Below are positions 45,979-54,933 of a stretch of 64,000 nucleotides of DNA, in pieces. The stretch's first letter is position 1. The number at the start of each line of letters is the position of its first letter. The DNA is taken from the NCBI GenBank assembly GCA_021298395.1, contig JAJTFH010000001.1:1-64000 (forward strand). Direction: 5' to 3'. Both the position numbers and the translations under genes were made by a program. A model generated the notes under the pieces. That model searched no databases. It saw nothing but the letters and a program-made list of their open reading frames with translations, and was not told where the DNA came from. Source of the DNA: Gemmatimonadota bacterium (GTDB taxonomy: Bacteria; Gemmatimonadota; Gemmatimonadetes; Gemmatimonadales; Gemmatimonadaceae).

Positions 45979-47226
45979 GTGACCACCGCTCGAACCGTCT
46001 CGTTGGAGATCGCGAGCCTCGCCGCTGGCGGCGATGGCGTCGCGCGCGCCGATGGGCTCGTGGTCTTCACGCCGCGCACGGTGCCCGGCGATCAGGTGAC
46101 CGTCGATCTCCGCGTGGAGGGTCGCGTGGGGCGCGGGACGTTGCGTCGCATCGACCGGCCCTCCGTCGACCGCGTCGCTCCCTCCTGTGGGCATTACGAG
46201 GCTCCCGATCGCTGCGGTGGATGTCAGTGGCAGCAGGTCGCGATCGCGGCGCAGCGTGAGGGCAAGCGCCAGATGGTGCACGACGCCTTTCGGCGAATCG
46301 CGAAGCGCGAGGTCCCGGTGCCGGCGATCGTCGCAGGGGAGCCATGGCGCTATCGCCGCACCCTCACCCTCGCGATCCGTCGCGAGGGGGCACGGGTCTG
46401 GGCGGGGCTCCGCGCCTTCGATGATCCCGAGGCGGTCTTCGCGTTGGATGACTGCCTGATCACCGATCCGCGCGTCGTCGCCACCTGGCGAGAGATCGTC
46501 GCGGCGGCGGCGCATCTGCCGCCAGAGCATCGGCTCCGCGGCACGGTGCGTTGGGTCGCGGATCGTCCCCTCTTCGTGCTGACGGGAGGGACGGAGTGGC
46601 CGGCGCTCGCCGCCTTCCTCGACGCCGTGCCCTCGCTCGCCGCCATCTGGTGGGAGGCGGAGGGGAAGCGGCGGCGGCTCGTCGCCGATCGCCGGCCGAC
46701 GGGGATCCCCGGGGCCTCCTTCGTGCAGGTGAATGCCGAGATCGCCGAGCGGATGCAGGCGCATCTGGTGGCGATGGTGCTCGCGCATCGACCGACGTAC
46801 GTGCTCGATGCGTACAGCGGCGCGGGGGCCACCGCCGTCGCCCTCGCCGCGGCAGGGGTGCGCGTCACCGCGATCGAGCTCGACGAGGAGGCCACCACGT
46901 ACGCGGCGACCCAGCTCGCGGCCCCCTCGCGGGCGATCGCCGCGCGGGTGGAGGAGGCGCTCCCGCACCATCTCCCGGCCGACGTGGTGATCCTGAACCC
47001 GCCGCGCGCCGGGGTCGATGCGCGGGTGACGTCGGCGCTGGCCCGCACGGTCGAGACGGGGCAGGCGCCGCGCGCGATCGTCTACGTGAGCTGCGACCCG
47101 GCGACCCTGGCGCGCGATGTCGCGCGGCTCCCGGGGTGGCGGGTGGACTCGCTCCTATCTTTCGACATGTTCCCGCAGACCGCGCATGTGGAGACGGTCT
47201 GCGTCCTGGTGCCGGAGGGCGCATGA
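45979..47226 (+). CDS. RNA (uracil-5-)-methyltransferase, TrmA/RlmD family
   Basis: SAM-dependent m5U methyltransferase of 23S rRNA or tRNA. The 415-residue protein has an N-terminal TRAM-type OB domain (LEIASLAAGGDGVARADG, VVFTPRTVPGDQV), a cysteine cluster consistent with an iron-sulfur site (CGHYEAPDRCGGCQWQ plus CLITDPR), SAM motif DAYSGAGATAVALA, NPPRAGVD, and the catalytic YVSCDPATLARD and FDMFPQTAHVETV motifs. Which uridine it targets cannot be read by eye. It sits between two subunit genes of a biotin-dependent carboxylase and overlaps the carrier gene (ATGA). Confidence 0.92.
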   Translation: MTTARTVSLEIASLAAGGDGVARADGLVVFTPRTVPGDQVTVDLRVEGRVGRGTLRRIDRPSVDRVAPSCGHYEAPDRCGGCQWQQVAIAAQREGKRQMVHDAFRRIAKREVPVPAIVAGEPWRYRRTLTLAIRREGARVWAGLRAFDDPEAVFALDDCLITDPRVVATWREIVAAAAHLPPEHRLRGTVRWVADRPLFVLTGGTEWPALAAFLDAVPSLAAIWWEAEGKRRRLVADRRPTGIPGASFVQVNAEIAERMQAHLVAMVLAHRPTYVLDAYSGAGATAVALAAAGVRVTAIELDEEATTYAATQLAAPSRAIAARVEEALPHHLPADVVILNPPRAGVDARVTSALARTVETGQAPRAIVYVSCDPATLARDVARLPGWRVDSLLSFDMFPQTAHVETVCVLVPEGA

Positions 47227-47744
47227 GGTACGTGGTGACGGTGGCGGGGCGCGAGATGGAGGTCGTGATCGACGAGACGGGGATGACCGTCGACGGTGTC
47301 CGCGTGGCGGCGCATCTCGAGGGGGATCACCAGACCGCGGCCGGGACCGGGGTGGGGGCGATCCTGACCATCGACGGCCGGCAGCACCGGCTGGTGGCGC
47401 GCCCCGGCGAGGGGCGGGGAAGCTACGACCTCCAGCTCGACGGGCGCCGGCTCGCCGTCGAGGCCCTCGACGAGCGGACCCGGGCGATCCGGGCCCATGC
47501 CAAGGCGGCGGCCCCGACGGGGGCTGCCGCGGTGGTCGCCCCGATGCCCGGACTCATCGTCCGGGTGGGGGTCGCCGTGGGGGACCAGGTCGGGGCGGGA
47601 CAGGCCGTCCTGGTGATGGAGGCGATGAAGATGGAGAACGAGCTCCGGGCCCCCGGGGCGGGGACGGTCAAGGCGATCCTGGTCCAGCCGGGGGTGGCGG
47701 TGGAGCGGGGGGCGGTTCTCGTGACGTTCGAGGCGGGAGGCTGA
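47223..47744 (+). CDS. Biotin carboxyl carrier protein
   Basis: Swinging-arm subunit that shuttles carboxybiotin between the biotin carboxylase and the carboxyltransferase. The 173-residue protein has a variable N-terminal beta-rich region and an Ala/Thr-rich linker, then a biotinyl domain with VVAPMPGLIVRVGVAVGDQV and the biotinylation motif EAMKMENEL (Lys near residue 138), ending GVAVERGAVLVTFE. It starts inside the stop codon of the RNA methyltransferase gene. It is followed by a 166-base gap with a heptamer-repeat tract and the rplM promoter. Confidence 0.92.
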   Translation: MRYVVTVAGREMEVVIDETGMTVDGVRVAAHLEGDHQTAAGTGVGAILTIDGRQHRLVARPGEGRGSYDLQLDGRRLAVEALDERTRAIRAHAKAAAPTGAAAVVAPMPGLIVRVGVAVGDQVGAGQAVLVMEAMKMENELRAPGAGTVKAILVQPGVAVERGAVLVTFEAGG

Positions 47745-47789
47745 CGGCTTAAAGCTTTCAGCCTCCAGCCTTTAGCCTCCGGTGCCCAG

Positions 47790-47818
47790 TTGACCGCGGC
47801 CCTCTGAGGCCCCATCTT
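47790..47818 (+). promoter_or_regulatory. Promoter for rplM-rpsI
   Basis: TTGACC at 47790-47795, a 17-base spacer, CATCTT at 47813-47818 (one mismatch to the local TANCTT pattern). A leader of about 85 bases follows to the ATG at 47911. Confidence 0.5.
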
Positions 47819-47910
47819 ACGAGTCTGTCCCAAAACGCCCGTTGTGGCGGCCGAGACCCGGGTTGCATCCCGCACCGGTGAGGCGCAGTCCCTCTTCAGC
47901 TGGATCCCGC

Positions 47911-48363
47911 ATGCGTACCACGTATACGGCCACCCCCGCCGACATCGACCACAAGTGGTTCATCGTCGACGCTGAGGGGATGGTCCTGGGCCGCCTCGCC
48001 ACCGAGGTCGCCCGCATCATCCGCGGCAAGCACAAGCCGATGTTCACCCCGCACATGGATACCGGTGACAACGTCATCGTGATCAATGCCGCCAAGGTCA
48101 AGGTGACCGGGCGCAAGGCGGAGCAGAAGAACTACTTCCGTCACACCGGCTACATGGGCCACGAGCGCTACACGCCGTTCGCGACCATGATCGCCAAGCA
48201 CCCCGAGCGGGTGATCGAGAAGGCGGTCTACGGGATGCTCCCGAAGACGGCGCTCGGCCGGCAGAAGCTCCGGTTGAAGCTCCGCGTCTATCCGGGGGCC
48301 ACGCACCCACACGCGGCGCAGCAGCCCGCGTCGATCACCTTCCCGAAGGCGGAGGCGAAGTAA
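47911..48363 (+). CDS. rplM: 50S ribosomal protein uL13
   Basis: Early-assembling large-subunit protein. The 150-residue protein shows KWFIVDAEGMVLGRLATEVARIIRGKHK, NVIVINAAKVKVTGRKAEQK, YRHTGY-like YFRHTGYMG, VYGMLPKTALGRQKLRLKLRVYPGATHPHAAQQP, all in the uL13 order. The ATG at 47911 gives the normal N-terminus; the in-frame upstream extension is not conserved. It is followed after three bases by rpsI, the universal pair. Confidence 0.97.
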   Translation: MRTTYTATPADIDHKWFIVDAEGMVLGRLATEVARIIRGKHKPMFTPHMDTGDNVIVINAAKVKVTGRKAEQKNYFRHTGYMGHERYTPFATMIAKHPERVIEKAVYGMLPKTALGRQKLRLKLRVYPGATHPHAAQQPASITFPKAEAK

Positions 48364-48366
48364 CCC

Positions 48367-48762
48367 ATGGCGACGACCAACACGACCCACACGATCGGCC
48401 GCCGCAAGGAAGCGGTCTGCCGCGTCTACCTGACCCCCGGGTCGGGGAAGTGGAGCCTCAACGGCCGGACCCTCGGGGATTACTTCCCGCGGCCCGCGCT
48501 CGTGACGGCGATCCAGCAGCCGTTCACGGCCACCGACACCCTCGGGGCCTACGATGTGAACGCCAACCTCACCGGCGGCGGGCAGACCGGTCAGGCGGGC
48601 GCGCTCCGTCTCGCGATCGCCCGGGCCCTCGTCAAGATCGACGAGTCGCGCCGCGGCAAGCTGCGTGACCTCGGCCTCCTCACGCGCGATGCGCGTGCGG
48701 TCGAGCGGAAGAAGCCGGGTCGCCCGAAGGCCCGCAAGCGCTTCCAGTTCAGCAAGCGCTAA
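48367..48762 (+). CDS. rpsI: 30S ribosomal protein uS9
   Basis: Small-subunit head protein whose C-terminal tail reaches the P-site tRNA. The 131-residue protein has TIGRRKEAVCRVYLTPGSGKW, the DVNANLTGGGQTGQAGALRLAIARAL core and the basic tail ending KARKRFQFSKR. The terminal SKR, which contacts the anticodon loop, is intact. Confidence 0.97.
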   Translation: MATTNTTHTIGRRKEAVCRVYLTPGSGKWSLNGRTLGDYFPRPALVTAIQQPFTATDTLGAYDVNANLTGGGQTGQAGALRLAIARALVKIDESRRGKLRDLGLLTRDARAVERKKPGRPKARKRFQFSKR

Positions 48763-48933
48763 GCCGGACGGTCGGTGGGGCGTGGTGGCGCAGGTCGCCA
48801 CGCCCCCGCCGGTCGAGACAGTCCATCTCACAGTCCCGCTGAGCCGATCGGCGGTGCCACCCCACCCGGGGCGGTCGCGACCGGCGCCGACGCGAGACGA
48901 CGACCAACCACTCGTTCCACAGGATCACACACG
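48763..48933 (+). promoter_or_regulatory. rpsI-rpsB intergenic region with a stem-loop
   Basis: This 171-base gap contains no gene. Soon after rpsI it has an inverted repeat, GGGGCGTGG pairing with CCACGCCCC (around 48777-48807) with further inner pairing; this could end the rplM-rpsI transcript or start the rpsB leader. No clear TTGNCC/TANCTT promoter is visible. A leader with regulatory structure is common before rpsB, but I cannot assign a known class. Confidence 0.35.
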
Positions 48934-49824
48934 ATGTCGCAGCCCTCGCTCGAAGATCTCCTCAAGGCCGGTGTCCACTTCGGCCACCAGACCCGTCGTT
49001 GGAACCCGAAGATGCGTCGGTTCATCTTCGCGGAGCGCAACGGGATCCACATCATCGACCTGCAGAAGACCCGCCAGCAGCTCGAGCTCGCGCAGCAGCT
49101 CGCGCGCGAGGTCGTCATGCGCGGTGAGAACGTCCTCTTCGTCTGCACCAAGCAGCAGCTCGGGCAGATCGTCGCCGCCGAGGCGGATCGGAGCGGCGCC
49201 ATGTACGTCACCGAGCGCTGGCTCGGTGGGCTCCTGACCAACTTCTCGACGGTCAAGAAGCAGATCCGCAAGCTCAAGGAGCTCGAGGCGGGCGCCGAGG
49301 CGGGTGGGGCGTTCGAGAACTACACCAAGAAGGAGCAGCTGATGATGACCCGTCAGCGCGACAAGCTCCTGAAGAACCTCTCGGGCATCAAGGCGATGGG
49401 CCGGCTCCCGGGCCTCCTCTTCGTCATCGACGCCAAGAAGGAGCGCATCGCGGTCGATGAGGCGAACAAGCTCGGCATCCCGATCATCGCGATCTGCGAC
49501 ACGAACTCCGATCCCGACCTCATCACGGTGCCGATCGCGGGCAATGATGACGCGATCCGCTCGGTGGAGCTCATCGCCGGGGCCATCGCTGACACGATCG
49601 CCGAGGCCCGTCGCGAGGCGCCGATGCGCCCGGACGCCGACGAGCCGGCCGAGATGACCACCTGGTCGTCGGAGCGCGGGACCGAGCGCGAGAGCGGGGA
49701 CGGCCGTCGTCCGCGCGGCGGGGCCCGTCCCCGCCGTCGGCGCGCGAATCCCGAGGCGATCGCCGCCCGCCTGAAGGGTGGGGCGGCCGAGGGCGACGAG
49801 GCCCCGACCGAGAGCGCCGAGTAA
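48934..49824 (+). CDS. rpsB: 30S ribosomal protein uS2
   Basis: Small-subunit protein that docks bS1. The 296-residue protein has LLKAGVHFGHQTRRWNPKM, FIFAERNGIHIIDLQKT, TERWLGGLLTNFSTVKK, LPGLLFVIDAKKERIAVDEANKLGIPIIAICDTNSDPD. The conserved domain ends near residue 225. An unusual 60-residue tail follows, rich in Arg, Gly and acidic residues (GRRPRGGARPRRRRA), resembling the tail on PNPase later in the window. The ATG at 48934 fits the family N-terminus. Confidence 0.96.
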   Translation: MSQPSLEDLLKAGVHFGHQTRRWNPKMRRFIFAERNGIHIIDLQKTRQQLELAQQLAREVVMRGENVLFVCTKQQLGQIVAAEADRSGAMYVTERWLGGLLTNFSTVKKQIRKLKELEAGAEAGGAFENYTKKEQLMMTRQRDKLLKNLSGIKAMGRLPGLLFVIDAKKERIAVDEANKLGIPIIAICDTNSDPDLITVPIAGNDDAIRSVELIAGAIADTIAEARREAPMRPDADEPAEMTTWSSERGTERESGDGRRPRGGARPRRRRANPEAIAARLKGGAAEGDEAPTESAE

Positions 49825-49838
49825 GGCGAGTCGCTCGT

Positions 49839-49857
49839 GCCGGGGAGGTTCCCCGGC
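49839..49857 (+). terminator. Hairpin after rpsB, possible terminator
   Basis: GCCGGGGA-GGT-TCCCCGGC is a perfect 8-bp stem with a 3-base loop, 15 bases after the rpsB stop. It is followed directly by a TATCTT hexamer (49859-49864) and then a second perfect 10-bp stem GCGCCGCCGG/CCGGCGGCGC (49870-49879 with 49895-49904) in the tsf leader. Confidence 0.45.
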
Positions 49858-49940
49858 GTATCTTTCCGAGCGCCGCCGGTGGGGTCCAAGCCTCCCGGCG
49901 GCGCTTCCACACCAGTCGCACTTTTCCGAGAATTCACGAG

Positions 49941-50831
49941 ATGAGCATCACCGCGAAGGATGTCGCTGAGCTCCGCGCCCGCACGGGTGCTGGGATGATG
50001 GATTGCAAGAAGGCGCTCGAGGAGAGCGCCGGGAACATGGACGCCGCCGTCGACCTCCTCCGCAAGAAGGGGATCGCGAAGGCCGAGAAGCGCGCCGACC
50101 GCGCCGCCTCGGAAGGGCAGATCGTGATCGAGCTCAGCGCCGATGGGAAGACCGCGGGGATGATCGAGCTCAACTGCGAGACCGACTTCGTCGGCCGCAA
50201 CGACGAGTTCATCGCCCTCTCCAAGCAGGTCGCGCAGCATGTGGCGCAGGACGCGAAGGTCGACGGCCTCGTGACCGTGGGTGCCGAGGGCGATTACCTC
50301 AACACCCCGTGGGCCTTCGATGGGAAGCGCACCGTCGGTGAGGTCGTCAAGGCCGCCTCGGCGAAGACGGGGGAGAAGGTCGAGCTCCGTCGCGTGGCAC
50401 GGATCAGCACCTCCGGGATCGTGGGGAGCTACCTCCACTTCAACGGCAAGGCGGGGGTGATCGCCGAGATCGCCGGGGGGAGCGGGGCCGAGGCGGCCGA
50501 GCTCGGGAAGCATGTCGCGGAGCATGTGGCCGCCGGCGTGCCGAGCGTCGCCGTCGCCGTGGATCAGGATGGGGTCGACCCGGCCTTCATCGCGCGTGAG
50601 CGTGAGATCTTCGTCGCGCAGGCGGTCGAGAGCGGGAAGCCGCAGGCGATCGCCGAGAAGATGGTCGAGGGCCGCATCGCCAAGCTCCTCGGGGAGATCA
50701 CCCTCCTCGGGCAGCCCTGGGTCCGCGACGACAAGCAGACCATCAAGGACCTCGTCGCCGCGACCTGCAAGGCCGCGGGCGCGACACTCGCCGTGAAGCG
50801 GTTCGTCCGCTTCAAGATGGGCGAGTCCTGA
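49941..50831 (+). CDS. tsf: Elongation factor Ts
   Basis: Guanine-nucleotide exchange factor for EF-Tu. The 296-residue protein has the UBA-like N-terminus [19 protein letters not shown], the TDFVGRN motif in [15 protein letters not shown], and the core and dimerisation regions, with [17 protein letters not shown] near the C-terminus. The start has only a weak Shine-Dalgarno. It lies after rpsB as usual and leads a tsf-pyrH-frr-uppS-cdsA-dxr-rseP run. Confidence 0.96.
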   Translation: MSITAKDVAELRARTGAGMMDCKKALEESAGNMDAAVDLLRKKGIAKAEKRADRAASEGQIVIELSADGKTAGMIELNCETDFVGRNDEFIALSKQVAQHVAQDAKVDGLVTVGAEGDYLNTPWAFDGKRTVGEVVKAASAKTGEKVELRRVARISTSGIVGSYLHFNGKAGVIAEIAGGSGAEAAELGKHVAEHVAAGVPSVAVAVDQDGVDPAFIAREREIFVAQAVESGKPQAIAEKMVEGRIAKLLGEITLLGQPWVRDDKQTIKDLVAATCKAAGATLAVKRFVRFKMGES

Positions 50832-50844
50832 GGTCCGGCGCCCC

Positions 50845-51558
50845 GTGACCGCCCTCGCCTATCCGCGGGTCCTGCTCAAGCTCTCCGGTGAGGCCCTCGC
50901 CGGAGAGAAGGGATTCGGATTCGACTTCGACAGCATCCGGGAGTTCGCCCGGCAGGTGAAGGCGATCAGCGACCTCGGGGCGCAGATCGGGCTCGTGATC
51001 GGCGGCGGGAACATCGTCCGCGGCTCACAGATCTCGAAGATGGGGATGGACCGCGTCTCCGCCGACTACATGGGAATGCTCGGCACCGTGATCAACGCCC
51101 TCGCGTTCCAGGATGTGCTGGAGCGCGAAGGGCTCGACACCCGCGTGATGACCGCAATCCGGATGGAGACGATCGCCGAGCCGTACATCCGGCGTCGCGC
51201 GCAGCGGCACCTCGAGAAGGGGCGCTGCGTGATCTTCGCGGCGGGGACGGGGAACCCGTACTTCTCGACCGACACGGCCGCGGTGCTCCGCGCCATCCAG
51301 ATGAAGGCCAACCTGATCATCAAGGCGACGAGCGTCGACGGCGTCTATTCCGCCGATCCCAAGCAGGAACCGACGGCGACGAAGTTCGATCGCATCTCGT
51401 ACAAGGACGTCATGCAGCAGGAGCTCCAGGTGATGGATCAGACCGCCATCACGCTCTGTAAGGAGAATGCGCTCCCCTTGATCGTGCTCAACATCCACAC
51501 GCCGGGGATCGTCGCGCAGGCACTGCGGGGCGAACCGGTCGGCACCCTCGTCTCCTGA
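50845..51558 (+). CDS. pyrH: Uridylate kinase
   Basis: Phosphorylates UMP to UDP, feeding RNA, DNA and cell-wall precursors. The 237-residue protein of the amino-acid-kinase fold has [53 protein letters not shown] and [20 protein letters not shown], all standard PyrH motifs. The GTG start is 13 bases after tsf. Its place between tsf and frr is nearly universal. Confidence 0.97.
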   Translation: MTALAYPRVLLKLSGEALAGEKGFGFDFDSIREFARQVKAISDLGAQIGLVIGGGNIVRGSQISKMGMDRVSADYMGMLGTVINALAFQDVLEREGLDTRVMTAIRMETIAEPYIRRRAQRHLEKGRCVIFAAGTGNPYFSTDTAAVLRAIQMKANLIIKATSVDGVYSADPKQEPTATKFDRISYKDVMQQELQVMDQTAITLCKENALPLIVLNIHTPGIVAQALRGEPVGTLVS

Positions 51559-51573
51559 CCTGAGGTTCCCCTC

Positions 51574-52125
51574 ATGACCATCCAAGCCATCCTGAAGGAC
51601 GCACGCGCCGCGATGGACAAGGGCGTCGAGGCCGCGCGCCGCGAGTTCGCCTCGGTCCGCTCCGGCAAGGCCTCGCCCACCATGCTCGACTCGGTCAAGG
51701 TCGAGATGTACGGTCAGTACCTGCCGATGAACCAGTGCGCCAACGTCTCGGCGCCGGAGCCGCGGCTCCTCGTCGTCACCCCGTACGACAAGGGGCAGGC
51801 GAAGGCGATCGAGAAGGCGATCCGCGAGTCGAGCCTCGGGCTCGATCCGGCGATCCAGGGGGCGATCATCCGCGTCCCCCTCCCGGCGATGAACGAGCAG
51901 CGCCGCAAGGAGCTCGCGAAGCAGGTGCATGGGTACGCCGAGGATGGCCGCATCGCGGTGCGCCATGCCCGCACCCATGCCCGCGACGCGCTGAAGAAGC
52001 TCTCCGGCGTCTCCGAGGACGAGGTGAAGCATGCGGAGAAGGAGCTCCAGAAGGTACACGATGAGGAGATCGCGAAGATCGACGCCGCGATGAAGGCGAA
52101 GGAAGCGGAGTTGCTGGAGGTCTGA
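51574..52125 (+). CDS. frr: Ribosome-recycling factor
   Basis: Splits post-termination ribosomes together with EF-G. The 183-residue protein has the helical FASVRSGKASPTMLDSVKVEMYG, the PLNQ-like PMNQCANVS loop, GLDPAIQGAIIRVPLPAMNEQRRKELAKQ and RHARTHARDALKKL, matching RRF over its whole length. Confidence 0.97.
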   Translation: MTIQAILKDARAAMDKGVEAARREFASVRSGKASPTMLDSVKVEMYGQYLPMNQCANVSAPEPRLLVVTPYDKGQAKAIEKAIRESSLGLDPAIQGAIIRVPLPAMNEQRRKELAKQVHGYAEDGRIAVRHARTHARDALKKLSGVSEDEVKHAEKELQKVHDEEIAKIDAAMKAKEAELLEV

Positions 52126-52138
52126 GCCTCCTCGTCCC

Positions 52139-52882
52139 ATGACCGCCCCGGTCCTCCTCTCCCAGATCCGCGGCCATGGGCCGCTGCCCAAGCACATCGC
52201 CATCATCATGGATGGCAATGGGCGGTGGGCGCGCGAGCGCATGCTCCCTCGGCCGATGGGGCACCGGCAGGGGATGAAGGGGGTGCGCGAGGTGGTGGAA
52301 GGGGCGATCGAGGCCGGAGTCGAGGTCCTCTCGCTCTTCGCCTTCTCCCAGGAGAACTGGCAACGCCCCGCGACGGAGATCGGCGCGCTGATGTCGCTGC
52401 TCGAGGAGTACATCCAGCGTGAGGCCGATGAGCTCGAGGCGCAGGGGGTGCGCGTCCAGATGCTCGGCGATCTCGATCGATTGGCGCCGCCGGCGCGGGC
52501 CGCGGTCGATCGCGTGATGGCACAGACGGCGACGAACTCGACGTTGGTGCTCAACCTCTTCATCTCCTACGGCTCGCGCGCGGAGATCGTGCGCGCGGCG
52601 CGGCGGATCGCGGAGGAGGTCGCGGCGGGGATGTTGCGGCCGGACCAGGTGGACGAGGCGGCGATCAGTGCGCGGCTCTTCACCGAAGGGTGCCCCGATC
52701 CGGACCTGTTGATCCGCACCTCCGGGGAGCGTCGCATCTCGAACTTCCTCCTCTGGCAGCTGGCGTATACCGAGCTCCACATCTCGCCCGTGCTCTGGCC
52801 CGACTTCACGCGGGTGAACCTGTACGAGGCGATCCTCGACTATCAGACGCGGGACCGTCGCTTCGGTCGCGTCTCGGTCTGA
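52139..52882 (+). CDS. uppS: Isoprenyl transferase / undecaprenyl diphosphate synthase
   Basis: cis-Prenyltransferase making the C55 lipid carrier for peptidoglycan and glycans. The 247-residue protein has HIAIIMDGNGRWARERMLPR, GHRQGMKGVREVVEGA, LSLFAFSQENWQRP, NLFISYGSRAEIVRAARRIAEEV and DLLIRTSGERRISNFLLWQLAYTEL, the five conserved regions of the family. Substrate supply connects to dxs, dxr and the polyprenyl synthase also encoded here. Confidence 0.96.
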   Translation: MTAPVLLSQIRGHGPLPKHIAIIMDGNGRWARERMLPRPMGHRQGMKGVREVVEGAIEAGVEVLSLFAFSQENWQRPATEIGALMSLLEEYIQREADELEAQGVRVQMLGDLDRLAPPARAAVDRVMAQTATNSTLVLNLFISYGSRAEIVRAARRIAEEVAAGMLRPDQVDEAAISARLFTEGCPDPDLLIRTSGERRISNFLLWQLAYTELHISPVLWPDFTRVNLYEAILDYQTRDRRFGRVSV

Positions 52883-52903
52883 GCGCGTACCAGTGGGGGT
52901 CCC

Positions 52904-53758
52904 GTGTCTGAGCTGACCAAGCGGATCCTCTTCGCCATCGTGGCGATCCCCGTGCTCGTCGGGATCGTCTGGGTGGGGGACGCGCCGTTGGCGGCGCTGC
53001 TCGCCATCGCGTCGGCGCTGGCGGCATGGGAATATGGGCGCCTCGCGCAGGGGGCAGGGGCGCAGCCGCTGATGGGGTGGCTCATCGGCGTCGCCACGGC
53101 GCTCCCGCTCGCGGCCCATGCGGCGCGGCTCGGCTATGCGGTGCCACCGCTCCCGGTGGTCGCGTTGGTGGTGCCGGTGTTGCTCTCCGTGGCACTCTGG
53201 CGACGCGGGGTGACGGGGCATCCGATCGAATCGGTCGCGACGACGCTCTTCGGCGTCTGGTACACCGGCGGGATGCTCACCTTCGCGTATGCCCTGCGGT
53301 ATCATCGCTTCGCGATCGGGGCGCTCGCCGGCTCGTTGTTGCTCTTCCTCCCGATGGTCCTCACCTGGCTCACCGACTCAGGGGCTTTCTTTGCCGGCAA
53401 GGCGTTCGGGAAGCGGAAGCTCATGCCCTCGGTGAGCCCCGGGAAGACCTGGGCGGGCGCGATCGGTGGGCTCGTGCTCAGCGTGATCGGCACCTGGGCG
53501 TATGTCACCTTCCTCCTGCAGCCTCATGCCCGCCTCGGCCTCACGCTGACGGGCATCGTCATCCTGGGTGTGGTGATCGGCGTCGTGGCGCAGATCGGGG
53601 ACCTGGTCGAGAGCCTGCTCAAGCGGCAGGCGGGGGTGAAGGACAGCTCCACCCTGATCCCCGGCCACGGCGGGGTACTCGATCGCACCGACTCGCTGCT
53701 CTTCACGCTCCCTGTCGGGTACGTGCTCCTCGAGGCGCTCCTCAAGGTGGGGCGGTGA
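52904..53758 (+). CDS. cdsA: Phosphatidate cytidylyltransferase CdsA
   Basis: Integral membrane enzyme making CDP-diacylglycerol for phospholipid synthesis. The 284-residue protein has about seven or eight hydrophobic helices and the C-terminal CdsA signature: SPGKTWAGAIGG upstream, then SLLKRQAGVKDSSTLIPGHGGVLDRTDSLLFTLP, which contains the S-x(8)-K-R-x(4)-KD-x(7)-GHGGxxDRxD pattern. The GTG start lies 21 bases after uppS. The stop overlaps dxr (GTGA). Confidence 0.95.
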   Translation: MSELTKRILFAIVAIPVLVGIVWVGDAPLAALLAIASALAAWEYGRLAQGAGAQPLMGWLIGVATALPLAAHAARLGYAVPPLPVVALVVPVLLSVALWRRGVTGHPIESVATTLFGVWYTGGMLTFAYALRYHRFAIGALAGSLLLFLPMVLTWLTDSGAFFAGKAFGKRKLMPSVSPGKTWAGAIGGLVLSVIGTWAYVTFLLQPHARLGLTLTGIVILGVVIGVVAQIGDLVESLLKRQAGVKDSSTLIPGHGGVLDRTDSLLFTLPVGYVLLEALLKVGR

Positions 53759-54933
53759 GCCGTCGGACCGGTGTGGCGCTGCTTGGCGCCACCGGATCGA
53801 TCGGCGAGACGGCGCAGCGGGTGGTGGCGCGTCATCCGGAGCGCTTCCACTTCGTGGCGTTGACCGCGAACGGGAATCGCGACGGGCTCGCGGCCGCTGC
53901 GGCGCGCTGGAGGCCGACCTACGTCGGTCTCGTCCAGGATGGTGGGGCCACCCTCCCGGCGGGATGGGGACGCGGGACGCCGTGCCTCGTGGAGGCCGCA
54001 CAGCACCCCGACGTCGATGTGGTGGTGAACGCCGTCGTCGGCGCGGCGGGGCTCGAAGCGACCCTCGCGGCGCTCCGGGCGGGGAAGCGCGTCGCGCTCG
54101 CGAACAAGGAATCGCTCGTGGTCGGCGGCGTGCTCGTGGCACGCGCGGTGCGGGAGGGCACGGGTGAGGTGATCCCCGTGGACTCCGAGCACTCGGCGCT
54201 GCTCCAATGCGCGGCGGGGCGCGTGGCGCCGGTGCCGCGCGGGGCTGACCCGGCTGAGGGGCTCCTCCCGCTGCGCGGCGTCTCGCGGATGATCATCACC
54301 GCATCGGGGGGCCCCTTCCGCACCTGGTCGCGCGAGCAGATCGACGGCGCCAATCTCACCGACGCGCTCAATCATCCGACCTGGGCGATGGGACGGAAGA
54401 TCACCATCGACAGCGCCTCGCTCGCGAATAAGGCGCTCGAGGTGATCGAGGCGCATGTCCTCTTCGGGATCCCGTACGACCGGATCGAGGTCGTGGTGCA
54501 TCCGCAGAGCATCGTGCACTCGATGCTCGAGTTCGAAGATGGCAGCGTGCTCGCGCAGATGGGGGTGCCCTCGATGGAGCTCCCCGTGCTCTACGCCCTC
54601 GGCTATCCGGATCGGATCCCCGACGGTGGGGTACCACGCTTCGATCCGGTGGCGTCGAGTCCCCTGACCTTTGAGGCGGTGCGGCACGACGCCTTCCCGA
54701 CCCTCGGGTTGGGGATCGCGGCCGGACGGCAGGGCGGGGCGGCCCCCGCGGTGTTCAACGCGGCCAATGAGGTCGCGGTGGCCCGGGTGCTCGACGGCTC
54801 GCTCCCCTTCGCGCGGATCCCGGTGGCGATCGAGCACGCGCTCTCGGCGCTCGGCGACCACTCTGGTGACGATCTTCCCGCGTTGCTCGCCGCCGATGCG
54901 GCGGCGCGCTCCCTCGTGCAGGAGTTCCGCTGA
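53755..54933 (+). CDS. dxr: 1-deoxy-D-xylulose-5-phosphate reductoisomerase
   Basis: Second committed step of the MEP pathway, converting DXP to MEP with NADPH. The 392-residue protein has the NADPH loop ALLGATGSIGETAQRVV, ALANKESLVVGG, IPVDSEHSALLQC, the flexible-loop/active-site ITASGGPFRTW, HPTWAMGRKITIDSASLANKALEVIEAHVLFG and VVHPQSIVHSMLEFEDGSVLAQMG. It begins inside the cdsA stop and overlaps rseP by one base. Confidence 0.96.
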   Translation: MSRRTGVALLGATGSIGETAQRVVARHPERFHFVALTANGNRDGLAAAAARWRPTYVGLVQDGGATLPAGWGRGTPCLVEAAQHPDVDVVVNAVVGAAGLEATLAALRAGKRVALANKESLVVGGVLVARAVREGTGEVIPVDSEHSALLQCAAGRVAPVPRGADPAEGLLPLRGVSRMIITASGGPFRTWSREQIDGANLTDALNHPTWAMGRKITIDSASLANKALEVIEAHVLFGIPYDRIEVVVHPQSIVHSMLEFEDGSVLAQMGVPSMELPVLYALGYPDRIPDGGVPRFDPVASSPLTFEAVRHDAFPTLGLGIAAGRQGGAAPAVFNAANEVAVARVLDGSLPFARIPVAIEHALSALGDHSGDDLPALLAADAAARSLVQEFR

